Shown: positions 1-5,668 of the stretch, piece after piece | Position numbering within the stretch: position 1 is the stretch's first letter | Layout: each line of letters starts with the position of its first letter | Source: Patescibacteria group bacterium | GTDB lineage: Bacteria; Patescibacteria; Paceibacteria; UBA6257; 2-01-FULL-56-20 | NCBI GenBank assembly: GCA_023484365.1 | Contig: JAMDBA010000010.1 | Span: 1-5,784 of the forward strand | Length of the DNA stretch: 5,784 nt | Direction of reading: 5' to 3' | The notes under the pieces: generated by a model | Told to the model about the DNA's origin: nothing | The model's input: only the letters and a program-made list of their open reading frames with translations | The model's database searches: none | Translations under genes and position numbers: made by a program

Positions 1-843
<843 letters not shown>

Positions 844-872
844 TTAATTTAAAATTTTAATTTTTCGTGATT

Positions 873-1163
873 TTAGGATAAAATCGCTAAGATATCATCT
901 TCATTTACGAATAAGTATTTTTTTCCTTCAATCTCGATTTCAGTAGGTTTGTATTGTTCGAACAACACGATATCGCCGACCTTAACGGACATCGGTATTA
1001 ATTTTCCTTCGGGAGATGTTTTTCCCGGTCCAACCGCCAGAGCTTTTGCTTTTGCGGTTTTTCCTTTTTCGACTGTTTCGGGAATAATTATTCCCGACGG
1101 CGTTATCTTTTTTTCTTCTGGTGGCTCTATAAAAACGTGGTTTGATAATGGTTTTATTTCCAT
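873..1163 (-). CDS. groES: Co-chaperonin GroES (Hsp10)
   Basis: Forms the seven-subunit lid of the GroEL chamber in the cytosol. The 96-residue product has the normal family length. MEIKPLSNHVFIEPPEE is the first beta-barrel segment. Residues 16-35 form the mobile loop, with GIIIP (24-28) matching the hydrophobic tripeptide that docks on the GroEL apical domain. VGPG (44-47), GDIVLFEQY (63-71) and the ending VNEDDILAIL are characteristic. The ATG at 1161-1163 was chosen because it matches the family N-terminus. An in-frame TTG at 1188-1190 would add nine residues not expected in GroES. No SD is visible, only an AT-rich leader. It is first in the groES-groEL operon, 41 bp before groEL, behind a strong promoter at 1221-1248. 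No CIRCE (HrcA) operator is seen. Confidence 0.96.
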   Translation of the reverse strand: MEIKPLSNHVFIEPPEEKKITPSGIIIPETVEKGKTAKAKALAVGPGKTSPEGKLIPMSVKVGDIVLFEQYKPTEIEIEGKKYLFVNEDDILAILS

Positions 1164-1183
1164 TTTATTTTTTATTTTATAAT

Positions 1184-1210
1184 TTGGCAAACCCGACCGA
1201 AGAATGCCAA
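1184..1210. promoter_or_regulatory. Dyad in the groES leader, possible operator
   Basis: TTGGCA (1184-1189) and TGCCAA (1205-1210) are perfect inverted arms around a 15-base centre, just downstream of the predicted groES transcription start. The site could be a repressor operator or an RNA hairpin. It does not match CIRCE or HAIR, the known chaperonin operators. Six-base arms can arise by chance, so this is tentative. Confidence 0.3.
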
Positions 1211-1220
1211 TTTGATTAAA

Positions 1221-1248
1221 ATTATATTTCTAATTTATTCATTGTCAA
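1221..1248 (-). promoter_or_regulatory. Sigma70-type promoter of groES-groEL
   Basis: On the minus strand, TTGACA (1243-1248) and TATAAT (1221-1226) are both perfect consensus hexamers with a 16-bp spacer. The predicted start near 1214 gives a leader of about 50 nt before the groES ATG. A consensus promoter suggests high basal expression by the main sigma factor rather than a heat-shock sigma. Confidence 0.85.
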
Positions 1249-1280
1249 CCACGTCAGATAATTTTATAAGCCAAGCGAAT

Positions 1281-1310
1281 AAAAAAGCATAGCCGTTTTG
1301 GCTATGCTTT
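1281..1310 (-). terminator. Rho-independent terminator of the 1788-2078 / 1314-1763 unit
   Basis: A perfect 11-bp stem (1284-1294 with 1300-1310) closes a 5-base loop. Read on the minus strand it runs into six T residues. It begins three bases past the stop codon at 1314-1316 and separates this unit from the groES promoter. The plus-strand side is also T-rich, but no plus-strand gene ends here. Confidence 0.9.
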
Positions 1311-1313
1311 AAT

Positions 1314-1763
1314 TTATTTTTTTCTTAGAGATTCTTCTATAAATATATAAATCCATATCAGTAAATCCTTATAGTAGTGATGGCCGGTTGATTTTTTCAC
1401 TAAACTTACTGGGTAATAAAATTCTTTCTTGCGAGATTTTCTTTCCGCGTCAACCATCGTTTCCAGCGTTAAGGAATAAGAAATATTCTCTTCAGCTAGA
1501 TCTTCTATGCGCCTAAAAATAAGATTAACTTTACCGCAGCCGGCATAAACTGTTGTCATCAGCGGACTGGGGTCGGCCATGCCGTATTTCCACTTAAGCT
1601 TTTTTCTTACAGTGGCGGCGGCAATTAATTCAAAAAGCTTTGTTGCCAGCTTCGGGCCGATTCTTTTCTTAAAAATTATCCAAAAAAGTTTCCGATCAAC
1701 GTTTTTTTTGGTAAATCTTTTTTCTATCCATGAGCCGGGGGTTCGAAACTTTTTATTTAACAT
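1314..1763 (-). CDS. Hypothetical basic protein, 149 aa
   Basis: I do not recognise a family. The protein is rich in Lys and Arg and strongly basic (KKFR, EKRFTKK, FKKR, VRKKLKWK, ERKSRKK). It has a possible amphipathic helix at 38-57 and a hydrophobic, aromatic stretch near the C-terminus, LLIWIYIFIEE (134-144), too short and acidic at its end for a confident membrane anchor. A single Cys (76) lies in YAGCGKVN, and HHYY lies at 128-131. The overall basic character would fit nucleic-acid binding, but no motif proves it. The gene starts 24 bp after the stop of the 96-residue gene upstream and probably shares its promoter. The ATG at 1761-1763 has only a weak GAG-type ribosome site. A strong terminator follows the stop at once, so this is a real transcription-unit end. 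Confidence 0.7.
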   Translation of the reverse strand: MLNKKFRTPGSWIEKRFTKKNVDRKLFWIIFKKRIGPKLATKLFELIAAATVRKKLKWKYGMADPSPLMTTVYAGCGKVNLIFRRIEDLAEENISYSLTLETMVDAERKSRKKEFYYPVSLVKKSTGHHYYKDLLIWIYIFIEESLRKK

Positions 1764-1787
1764 TAATTATTCTCGTTTTTTCAGGCT

Positions 1788-2078
1788 TTAGTCCGTCAGA
1801 TCAATTCTTTTTCCGCAAAATTTGCATTCAGCGGTTATGACTTTTCTGCCGTACTCATTTTCGTAAATATAAATTCTTATTCCGATTTTGTCGTTAGGAT
1901 TTTGCCTATAAATTATTCCTGGCGGTACGCTATTTATATTATGATTATGTTTTTTGAGCCAGGCTTTTAATTTATTTTTCTGCTCTTTGCTTACACCTGT
2001 TATTTCACCCAAAAAGGCAAATTGGCTTATCCTTCGCTTCGCTTTCCTTCCAAATTTTATTTTTCTTTTCGCTTTCAT
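1788..2078 (-). CDS. Hypothetical small basic protein with one CxxC, 96 aa
   Basis: Unrecognised. The first 20 residues are very basic (MKAKRKIKFG, then RKAKRR). The middle has a Lys-rich helical stretch (31-44), and the C-terminus carries one CKFCGK pair (C85, C88). A single Cys pair could be half of a zinc site completed by a dimer or partner. The start at 2076-2078 is set by AAAGGAG with five bases to the ATG. A longer reading from 2144 would begin inside the -35 hexamer of its own promoter and is rejected. It is first in a two-gene unit with the 149-residue protein. Nucleic-acid binding is plausible from charge only. Confidence 0.75.
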   Translation of the reverse strand: MKAKRKIKFGRKAKRRISQFAFLGEITGVSKEQKNKLKAWLKKHNHNINSVPPGIIYRQNPNDKIGIRIYIYENEYGRKVITAECKFCGKRIDLTD

Positions 2079-2081
2079 ATT

Positions 2082-2089
2082 CTCTCCTT
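2082..2089 (-). promoter_or_regulatory. Strong ribosome binding site fixing the 96-aa start
   Basis: On the minus strand AAGGAGAG lies directly before the ATG, with five bases between AGGAG and the start. It decides the internal ATG over longer in-frame readings. Confidence 0.85.
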
Positions 2090-2115
2090 TTTTAGTTTTA
2101 TTTAACGCTGCTAAT

Positions 2116-2144
2116 AGATTAGCGGATAGATATAGATTAGTCAA
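2116..2144 (-). promoter_or_regulatory. Promoter A, for the 1788-2078 / 1314-1763 unit
   Basis: On the minus strand TTGACT (2139-2144) stands 17 bp before TAATCT (2116-2121). The -10 is weak, but the -35 ends the conserved block A, and the spacing matches promoters B and C. The predicted start is near 2109, about 30 nt before the ATG. Confidence 0.6.
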
Positions 2145-2181
2145 CAGCCTTAGTTCTAACGGCTTCCAAGGTTTGGAGCAG
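2139..2181 (-). repeat. Conserved promoter block, copy A (43 bp)
   Basis: One of three related 43-bp blocks that end in a TTGAC -35 hexamer. On the plus strand it shares CAAGGTTTGGAGCAG exactly with copy B and GTTCTAACGGCTTC exactly with copy C. It contains a dyad TCCAA-3-TTGGA (2165-2177) centred about 62 bp before the predicted transcription start, a distance typical of activator sites. Confidence 0.85.
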
Positions 2182-2192
2182 TAAATAAAACT

Positions 2193-2212
2193 CCACGGCT
2201 TTACGGCTGTGG
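2193..2212. other. Hairpin between two island units
   Basis: CCACGGC (2193-2199) pairs with GCTGTGG (2206-2212) through one G-U pair when read as plus-strand RNA. On the minus strand that pair becomes a mismatch. Weak T-runs flank both sides (TTTTGATTTGG on the plus strand). The motif ACGGCT occurs here twice and once more in block A (2159-2164). It may be a plus-strand terminator or a decayed repeat. No gene needs it. Confidence 0.4.
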
Positions 2213-2236
2213 TTTTGATTTGGTGTTTTGGTATAT

Positions 2237-2268
2237 AAAAAAACCGCTAAGCTTTAGGCATAGCGGTT
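2237..2268 (-). terminator. Rho-independent terminator of the 212-aa gene
   Basis: AACCGCTA (2242-2249) pairs with TAGCGGTT (2261-2268) around an 11-base loop. On the minus strand the stem is followed by a run of seven T residues. It begins ten bases past the stop codon at 2278-2280. Confidence 0.85.
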
Positions 2269-2277
2269 AGAAAATCA

Positions 2278-2916
2278 TTAACGATATCGGAAGTTTACGT
2301 TTGCGATTAGCTTTTTCGTGTCGGCGGCAGGCCACTTGAGTGTCCTGATCAGCTTTGTCTCGATGTATGTTATTTGGTCAGAGTTGAAAAATGTCGCTCC
2401 GCAATTATCGCAATAGTTTGTTGGAATATCATTAACTGAAGGCAGGCCATCCACAACGTCGCAGCTGGCCATCTTTTTGGATATTGATAAGCCACTACAA
2501 ATTGGACAAATAATTTTGTTGGTTTTTTTGTCCAGTTCGACAAAAGATTTACGTAAATAATCCCTTGAAATCACGGTTAGGCCTCTGTAACGCGGATTTT
2601 CTGGAATTTCAAAAAAAACTGCGTATGAGATCGGAAGTAAATGGTAGTTTGTATAAGATTCTTTCGAGTAATCCACAGAACAATGAACGATCCCTTTCAT
2701 GCCGTTTTTGAGTATCAGTTTACGACCGCCAATAAAAGTCCTTTCCGAGTATTTTTCAGCATCATCTATTATGCCGAAGATCTCTACAATCTCGTGATTT
2801 TTGAACTCGGGGACGGCGAATCCCTCTTTCTCGCAAAGTTTCGCGTCTTTAAGTTTATCATATTCTTGCCCGCAAATTTCGCAAACATATCTAACATTCA
2901 GTTTTTTAATAGGCAT
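2278..2916 (-). CDS. Hypothetical two-zinc-finger protein with YgiT/MqsA-like C-terminal finger, 212 aa
   Basis: Function unknown. The N-terminus holds YVCEICGQEYDKLKDAKLCE, a CxxC (C12, C15) with a further Cys at 28, like small zinc ribbons. A central region (about 40-130) has no recognised motif and reads as mixed beta structure. Residues 137-172 have CPIC (C137, C140), then GLPSVNDIP, then CDNCG (C169, C172). This CPxC, V..IP, CxxCG order resembles the YgiT-type finger of MqsA antitoxins, but no helix-turn-helix of the MqsA kind and no toxin partner is visible, so an antitoxin call is not supported. The start at 2914-2916 is set by AAAGGAGG. A reading from 2958 would begin inside its own promoter. 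It is a monocistronic unit with its own promoter and terminator. Confidence 0.8.
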   Translation of the reverse strand: MPIKKLNVRYVCEICGQEYDKLKDAKLCEKEGFAVPEFKNHEIVEIFGIIDDAEKYSERTFIGGRKLILKNGMKGIVHCSVDYSKESYTNYHLLPISYAVFFEIPENPRYRGLTVISRDYLRKSFVELDKKTNKIICPICSGLSISKKMASCDVVDGLPSVNDIPTNYCDNCGATFFNSDQITYIETKLIRTLKWPAADTKKLIANVNFRYR

Positions 2917-2921
2917 TAGAA

Positions 2922-2929
2922 CCTCCTTT
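2922..2929 (-). promoter_or_regulatory. Strong ribosome binding site fixing the 212-aa start
   Basis: On the minus strand AAAGGAGG lies five bases before the ATG at 2914-2916. It is the best SD in the window and rules out the upstream in-frame start. Confidence 0.9.
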
Positions 2930-2943
2930 AATTTGCTGTATAC

Positions 2944-2972
2944 AATGTAACAAACCAATATAATTATGTCAA
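2944..2972 (-). promoter_or_regulatory. Promoter B, for the 212-aa gene
   Basis: On the minus strand a perfect TTGACA (2967-2972) stands 17 bp before TACATT (2944-2949). The predicted start is near 2937, leaving a leader of about 20 nt that just contains the SD. Confidence 0.7.
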
Positions 2973-3009
2973 TAATTTAGGCTATAATCTCTTTCAAGGT
3001 TTGGAGCAG
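2967..3009 (-). repeat. Conserved promoter block, copy B (43 bp)
   Basis: It shares CAAGGTTTGGAGCAG with copy A at the distal end. It also shares the proximal end with copy C: plus-strand ATGTCAATAATTTAGG at 2966-2981, which is 16 bases including one flanking base. Its middle 14 bases match the other two at only 8 positions. All three copies keep the same length to the -35. Confidence 0.85.
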
Positions 3010-3016
3010 GATAGAG

Positions 3017-3069
3017 CAAAGCATCGGAGAGGCCGGGGGGTTAGGGTTTAGAGTGAATTGGATGCTTTG
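3017..3069. other. Nine-bp inverted repeat enclosing a G-rich segment
   Basis: CAAAGCATC (3017-3025) and GATGCTTTG (3061-3069) are perfect inverted arms around 35 bases. The enclosed plus strand has four G-runs (3026-3027, 3031-3032, 3035-3040, 3044-3046), which could form a two-layer G-quadruplex. The element lies between block B and the terminator of the 121-residue gene, with no coding role. Its function is unknown; it could be a small structured RNA or a single-stranded DNA fold. Confidence 0.5.
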
Positions 3070-3084
3070 TTTGTCTTAAGAAAG

Positions 3085-3109
3085 AAAAAAGCCGAAGTGT
3101 CCCTCGGCT
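3085..3109 (-). terminator. Rho-independent terminator of the 121-aa gene
   Basis: AGCCGA (3090-3095) pairs with TCGGCT (3104-3109), and on the minus strand runs into six T residues. It lies eight bases past the stop codon at 3118-3120. Confidence 0.85.
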
Positions 3110-3117
3110 ATAGGCTA

Positions 3118-3483
3118 CTAGAAGAAATTTTTTTTGATTTCTTCCATGCACCGTTTAAGAACTGTTTTTCTAGAGGCGTCGTCAATGATAGCTAGATGCC
3201 TTTCATGCTTGTCTAAACCATAATATTCTATTAAGCAAATCAGATAATGTCCTGTGATTTTTTCATATAAACAATCAACGTGTCGCTCCATGGGCTCAAG
3301 ATACGACTCTCCGCTATCGCTTTCGTTGAAATGAGTGTTAACTGTCATATAATACACCCTGTAACCATTTTCTAATTTTTTTATTCTGCTTATTGGTTCT
3401 TCCTTTTTGAAATATCGGCTAGCATCCGGCAGCTTTTTAGGGACAGGATTTGTTCTTGCCGCACCTTTCTTTACGATGCTCAT
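3118..3483 (-). CDS. Hypothetical protein, 121 aa
   Basis: I do not recognise a family. The first 35 residues are basic, Pro-containing and probably disordered (KKGAARTNPVPKKLPDASR). Residues 38-100 look like a compact alpha/beta fold: NGYRVYYMTVNTHF, then HVDCLYEKITGHYLICLIEYYGL, then HERHLAIIDDASRK. The C-terminus is a short charged helix ending KKNFF. The three Cys (71, 83, 112) do not form a zinc motif. The ATG at 3481-3483 is preceded by AAAGGAG at five bases. The gene stands alone between promoter C and its own terminator, and is divergent from the dksA-like gene. The clear promoter, SD and terminator make expression likely even though the function is unknown. Confidence 0.75.
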   Translation of the reverse strand: MSIVKKGAARTNPVPKKLPDASRYFKKEEPISRIKKLENGYRVYYMTVNTHFNESDSGESYLEPMERHVDCLYEKITGHYLICLIEYYGLDKHERHLAIIDDASRKTVLKRCMEEIKKNFF

Positions 3484-3488
3484 ATTTT

Positions 3489-3495
3489 CTCCTTT
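3489..3495 (-). promoter_or_regulatory. Ribosome binding site of the 121-aa gene
   Basis: On the minus strand AAAGGAG is followed by five A/T bases and the ATG. The segment GGAG-A-R-AATATG (R is A here, G upstream of the 96-residue gene) is nearly identical in the two genes. Confidence 0.85.
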
Positions 3496-3518
3496 TCTCC
3501 TTTTAAAATCCTACAGAG

Positions 3519-3547
3519 ATACTATAAAACAAGGGTTGAGATGTCAA
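3519..3547 (-). promoter_or_regulatory. Promoter C, for the 121-aa gene
   Basis: On the minus strand a perfect TTGACA (3542-3547) stands 17 bp before TAGTAT (3519-3524). The predicted start is near 3512, about 29 nt before the ATG. The -35 is the end of conserved block C. Confidence 0.7.
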
Positions 3548-3584
3548 TAATTTAGGTTCTAACGGCTTCTAAGCAATTGATTAG
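3542..3584 (-). repeat. Conserved promoter block, copy C (43 bp)
   Basis: The proximal end matches copy B exactly, and the middle 14 bases match copy A exactly (plus-strand GTTCTAACGGCTTC). The distal 15 bases match the A/B sequence at about 8 positions, so they are diverged. The block lies in the divergent gap between the 121-residue gene and the dksA-like gene and could affect both. Confidence 0.8.
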
Positions 3585-3613
3585 ATAGACGTGTTGCTTT
3601 TTAAAATGTATCT

Positions 3614-3619
3614 TATAAT
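3614..3619 (+). promoter_or_regulatory. -10 element of the dksA-like / comM operon, giving a leaderless mRNA
   Basis: A perfect TATAAT lies only eight bases before the ATG at 3628. Normal initiation about seven bases past the -10 puts the transcript start at or within two bases of the ATG. The -35 region (GTGTTG at 3591-3596 with a 17-bp spacer) is poor. No SD is present, which agrees with leaderless translation. Confidence 0.6.
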
Positions 3620-3627
3620 ATGTAATT

Positions 3628-3966
3628 ATGATTAGCGAAGAAAAAATAAAAAAATATCAAAAAAAGCTGGAAGAAGAAAAAGAGCGGCTTTTGGCGGAAA
3701 TAAAAAAAGGCGAATCGGAAGAAGACTACGGCGACGATGTTGATCATTTTGACGAAGAAACCGATGAAGCGGAAGAAACGGCAACGCAAGGGGGTATTGA
3801 TTACGATTTAAAAAAAAGGATAAGCGAGATTGATTTAGCGTTGAATGATATAGCCGAGAAGCAATACGGTATCTGCAAAAAATGCGGAATGGATATATCC
3901 GAAAAAGTTTTAGATGCTGCTCCCGAATCACGCCTTTGTCAGCACTGCAAAGCCGAAGAAAAATAA
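3628..3966 (+). CDS. DksA/TraR-type C4 zinc-finger protein
   Basis: Members of this family bind in the secondary channel of RNA polymerase and alter transcription initiation, in DksA together with ppGpp. The 112-residue product starts with a Lys/Glu coiled coil (about 5-30). An acidic stretch follows, with GDDVDHFDEETDEAEETA (35-52), corresponding to the tip region of the coiled coil. A second helix (about 58-78) leads to the family signature YGICKKCG. Cys 83, 86, 104 and 107 give C-x2-C-x17-C-x2-C, the DksA zinc spacing. It is shorter than E. coli DksA (151 residues) and closer in size to general TraR/YteA-like members, so I give no gene symbol. The ATG is fixed by the -10 eight bases upstream. 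It is first in an operon with comM, 13 bp apart. Target promoters cannot be inferred. Confidence 0.9.
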   Translation: MISEEKIKKYQKKLEEEKERLLAEIKKGESEEDYGDDVDHFDEETDEAEETATQGGIDYDLKKRISEIDLALNDIAEKQYGICKKCGMDISEKVLDAAPESRLCQHCKAEEK

Positions 3967-3979
3967 ATAATAAAATATC

Positions 3980-5509
3980 ATGGCGAGATTGGCCAAAGTT
4001 TATTCGGCCGAACTTGAAGGCATCACCGCTAAATTAATTGAAGTGGAGGTTGATTTAAACGTCGGCCTTCATAGTTTTAATATTGTTGGCTTGGCTGATA
4101 AATCTTTAAACGAAGCGCGCGAAAGAGTCAATTCGGCTCTTAAAAATTCCGGCTTTAAATCGCCTAACCGCGACAACCGGAGGATTACTGTCAATCTGGC
4201 GCCTGCCGACATTAAGAAAAACGGCTCTCAATACGATTTGGCTATCGCCCTGGGTTATCTTTTGGCGAGCGGTCAGGTTTCTAAATTTGATTTTGCCAGT
4301 AAAATATTTTTAGGCGAACTGGCGCTTGACGGGGTTTTGCGGCCGGTAAGCGGCGCGCTGAATGTTGCCCAGATGGCAGCCGAAAAGAATTTTAAATACT
4401 TGTTTCTTCCCGAAGAAAATGCCGCCGAAGCCGCCGTTATTAAAAATTTAAAAATAATTCCGGTAAAAAATTTGAAAGACGCCGTGGAATATCTTGAGGA
4501 AATGATTTTTATAGAGCCGGCGCGGTTTGAGCCGCTAGATTTTGAAAATTTTGAAGGCGTTGATTTTTCCGAAATAAAAGGACAGGAAAACGCCAAAAGG
4601 GCGATGGCTATTGCCGCCGCCGGCGGACATAATCTACTGATGGTCGGCTCTCCGGGAGTCGGCAAAAGTTTGCTGGCGCAGGCTTTAATTTCTATTTTAG
4701 CGCCGTTGACTTTAGAGGAATCAATTGAAATAACCAAAATTTACAGCGCCGCCGGAATCCAAAGCCAGGGGCTGATAACCAAAAGGCCTTACCGCGCGCC
4801 GCACCAGACTTCTTCTCCTGTCGCTTTGGTGGGCGGCGGCTCTGATCCTAAGCCGGGCGAAATTAGTCTGGCGCACCGCGGAATTTTATTTTTAGACGAA
4901 CTGCCGGAGTTTCGTCGTGATTTATTAGAGGCGCTTCGTCAGCCGCTGGAAGCAGGCTTTGTTCAGGTAACGCGCGTAAAAGGTTCTTTAAAATTTCCGG
5001 CCAAGTTCACGCTGGTGGCGGCAATGAACCCCTGCCCTTGCGGATATTACGGCGATCCGGAGCATAAATGCACCTGTTCCGCTTACGACGTTATCCGCTA
5101 TCAGAAAAAAATTTCCGGGCCGCTTTTAGACAGGATTGATTTACAAATTAGGGTTGACAGGGTTAAAGTTTCCGAACTTAGAAAAAATAAAAAAACGGAA
5201 AGCGAAAGCGATAAATTAAGGAAAAAAGTCAAAGTGGCGCGCGAAATCCAGGCGGAGCGATTTAAAAATAAAAATCTTAAAATAAAAACAAATTCGGAGA
5301 TGAGTTCTAAGCAATGCGAGGAAATTATTAATTTTGACGCCGAAGCGGGAAAATTTTTAGAAACTTTGGATAAAAAATGGCTTTCTCCCCGCGGTTATTA
5401 TCGTTTATTGAAAACCGCTCAAACAATCGCCGATTTAGAAGAAAGCCCGAAAGTAAAAGCCGAACACTTGGCGGAAGCTTTTAGTTATCGGTTAAAAGAG
5501 GAAGTGTAG
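3980..5509 (+). CDS. comM: ComM/YifB AAA+ ATPase (Mg-chelatase-like)
   Basis: A cytosolic AAA+ ATPase; ComM in Vibrio and relatives is a hexameric helicase that promotes branch migration of incoming DNA during natural transformation. The 509 residues are full length for the family. Residues 1-175 form the N-terminal ChlI-type domain, with FNIVGLADKSLNEARERV and NLAPADIKKNGSQYDLAIALG. The ATPase core has Walker A GSPGVGKS (223-230), the family segment RPYRAPHQTSSPVALVGGG (269-287), Walker B ILFLDE (302-307), and AAMNPCPCGYYGD (347-359) with a Cys cluster (352, 354, 364, 366). SGPLLDRIDLQI (379-390) holds the likely Arg finger R385, and LSPRGYYRLLKTAQTIADL (468-486) is the C-terminal Mg-chelatase domain with sensor-2 R471. 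All key residues are present. The family also includes members of unknown function, so a role in DNA uptake here is inferred. No SD precedes the ATG, which is 13 bp after the dksA-like stop. Confidence 0.95.
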   Translation: MARLAKVYSAELEGITAKLIEVEVDLNVGLHSFNIVGLADKSLNEARERVNSALKNSGFKSPNRDNRRITVNLAPADIKKNGSQYDLAIALGYLLASGQVSKFDFASKIFLGELALDGVLRPVSGALNVAQMAAEKNFKYLFLPEENAAEAAVIKNLKIIPVKNLKDAVEYLEEMIFIEPARFEPLDFENFEGVDFSEIKGQENAKRAMAIAAAGGHNLLMVGSPGVGKSLLAQALISILAPLTLEESIEITKIYSAAGIQSQGLITKRPYRAPHQTSSPVALVGGGSDPKPGEISLAHRGILFLDELPEFRRDLLEALRQPLEAGFVQVTRVKGSLKFPAKFTLVAAMNPCPCGYYGDPEHKCTCSAYDVIRYQKKISGPLLDRIDLQIRVDRVKVSELRKNKKTESESDKLRKKVKVAREIQAERFKNKNLKIKTNSEMSSKQCEEIINFDAEAGKFLETLDKKWLSPRGYYRLLKTAQTIADLEESPKVKAEHLAEAFSYRLKEEV

Positions 5510-5519
5510 AGTAGAATAT

Positions 5520-5539
5520 AGAATTTATAATATAGGATT
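5520..5539 (-). repeat. Imperfect inverted copy of the 26-bp repeat
   Basis: Sixteen of 20 bases match the reverse complement of the direct-repeat unit. It starts 11 bases after the comM stop, so the repeat family brackets a GCGCTG/CAGCGC hairpin (5542-5547 with 5558-5563). Confidence 0.55.
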
Positions 5540-5603
5540 TAGCGCTGAAGTTGATTCCAGCGCAAAGTTGGAATAGAATTTTTAGCCTAAATTCTAGTTT
5601 CTG

Positions 5604-5629
5604 TATCCTGTGTTATAAATCCTAAATCC
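5604..5629 (+). repeat. 26-bp intergenic direct repeat, copy 1
   Basis: An exact 26-bp sequence beginning TATCCTGTGTTATAAATCC, repeated 65 bp downstream. It lies in the non-coding tail after comM. Confidence 0.95.
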
Positions 5630-5668
5630 TTCCGCCGAAGGCGGATCATCCTCTGGAGGAAACTCCTA

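Noticed and set aside
873..1190. groES starting at TTG 1188-1190
   Set aside because: It would add nine AT-rich residues before the normal GroES N-terminus. The ATG at 1161-1163 gives the usual length.
1164..1260. CIRCE or HAIR operator at groES
   Set aside because: Neither the 9-9-9 CIRCE dyad nor the CTTGAGT HAIR arms are found.
1788..2144. Longer 118-residue version of the 96-residue protein
   Set aside because: Its start lies inside the -35 hexamer and upstream of the predicted transcript start. The internal ATG has a strong SD.
2278..2916. MqsA antitoxin of a toxin-antitoxin pair
   Set aside because: No helix-turn-helix and no MqsR-like neighbour. The unit is monocistronic, so only the zinc-finger similarity is kept.
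2278..2958. Longer 226-residue version of the zinc-finger protein
   Set aside because: Its start lies inside the promoter spacer. The ATG at 2914-2916 has AAAGGAGG at the right distance.
3040..3050. Telomere-like TTAGGG
   Set aside because: A single occurrence in a G-rich loop, with no tandem repeat.
2139..3584. Integron attC array (repeats between same-strand genes, CGTTAGA-like core)
   Set aside because: The blocks lack paired R and L boxes able to fold into an attC stem, lie at a fixed distance to a -35 instead of at gene ends, and no integrase is visible.
2139..3584. CRISPR array
   Set aside because: Only three degenerate copies, spaced 828 and 575 bp apart with genes between them.
4273..4737. 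Minus-strand open frame of 154 codons inside comM
   Set aside because: It is antisense to a strongly conserved ATPase region, and its Ser/Ala/Lys-rich product has no recognisable motif. The same applies to the other antisense frames over groEL, groES and the dksA-like gene.
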